6,057 nt of DNA from Gammaproteobacteria bacterium (GTDB lineage: Bacteria; Pseudomonadota; Gammaproteobacteria; DSM-19610), in the NCBI GenBank assembly GCA_030618475.1, contig JAUXDG010000178.1, positions 1 to 6,057 on the forward strand, in the 5' to 3' direction. Made by a program: the position numbers and the translations under genes. Below the pieces are notes generated by a model. That model was not told the DNA's origin. It saw nothing but the letters and a program-made list of their open reading frames with translations, and did not search any database. Within the stretch, counting starts at the first letter, position 1; the number at the start of each line of letters is the position of its first letter. Below, in pieces: positions 5,989 through 6,057 of this stretch.

Positions 5989-6057
5989 ATGATTAGACGC
6001 GAGCGCGTCATCCGTCTTGAGACGGCTTTGGAGATCGGGAAGCCGTTAACCGGACAG
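5989..6057 (+). CDS. Possible start of a divergent gene, cut by right edge
   Basis: An ATG at 5989 opens a frame that runs to the window end (23 codons), starting MIRRERVIRLETALEI. The reading looks protein-like (an amphipathic, charged helix), and a divergent gene would explain the 93-bp gap back to the operon's first gene. The ribosome site is poor: GAGG at 5983-5986 is only 2 nt from the ATG. A plausible + strand -10 is TATGAT at 5954-5959, with no good -35. I do not recognise the family from so few residues. The main alternative is non-coding structured DNA, since the same bases contain three short inverted repeats. Confidence 0.35.
   Translation, partial: MIRRERVIRLETALEIGKPLTGQ

Noticed and set aside
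1..6057. CRISPR array, tRNA, rRNA, insertion sequence or toxin-antitoxin pair
   Set aside because: No regularly spaced repeats, cloverleaf, transposase motif or paired small genes were found on either strand.

Overview
The window looks like chromosomal core DNA from a moderately GC-rich gammaproteobacterium. The main evidence is a Mfd protein that aligns almost end to end with the E. coli protein as I remember it, followed by a CsiV-family gene (a gammaproteobacterial envelope family) and then by a methylthioinosine phosphorylase. The order mfd - csiV - methylthioinosine phosphorylase is also what I recall for Pseudomonas aeruginosa (PA3002-PA3003-PA3004). The DsrE-family gene and the REP-like repeats would suit a sulfur-oxidiser-type gammaproteobacterium, but the genus cannot be fixed from the sequence.

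Layout. Bases 2-3238 (+) hold mfd, which lacks only about the first 70 codons, off the left edge. Bases 3239-3486 are a repeat-rich spacer with no gene. It holds a 27-bp perfect inverted repeat whose arms are each palindromic (REPIN-like, carrying a GGGGTCAGAGTA core), a degraded third copy between the arms, a small hairpin, and a 9-nt periodic block. Bases 3487-4167 (+) are csiV, encoding an exported protein with a signal peptide. After a 15-bp convergent gap, three genes run leftward as a tight operon: a DsrE-family gene (5895-5527), hpt (5526-4975) and methylthioinosine phosphorylase (4953-4183). A promoter with a consensus TATAAT lies just upstream, at 5927-5932. At the right edge a short rightward frame from 5989 may be the start of a divergent gene.

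How the genes work together. Mfd couples stalled RNA polymerase to nucleotide excision repair. CsiV is an envelope protein connected with peptidoglycan. The leftward operon is a purine salvage unit. The phosphorylase splits 5'-methylthioinosine (the deaminated by-product of polyamine and quorum-signal synthesis) into hypoxanthine and 5-methylthioribose-1-phosphate. Hpt then turns hypoxanthine into IMP. The DsrE-like protein has a single cysteine where sulfur carriers of this family hold persulfide, and its stop codon abuts the hpt start. Its role in this operon is unknown.

I do not see a new defence system, mobile gene, CRISPR array, tRNA or rRNA. The most unusual structures are the REPIN-like element in the mfd-csiV gap and the coupling of a DsrE-family gene to purine salvage.
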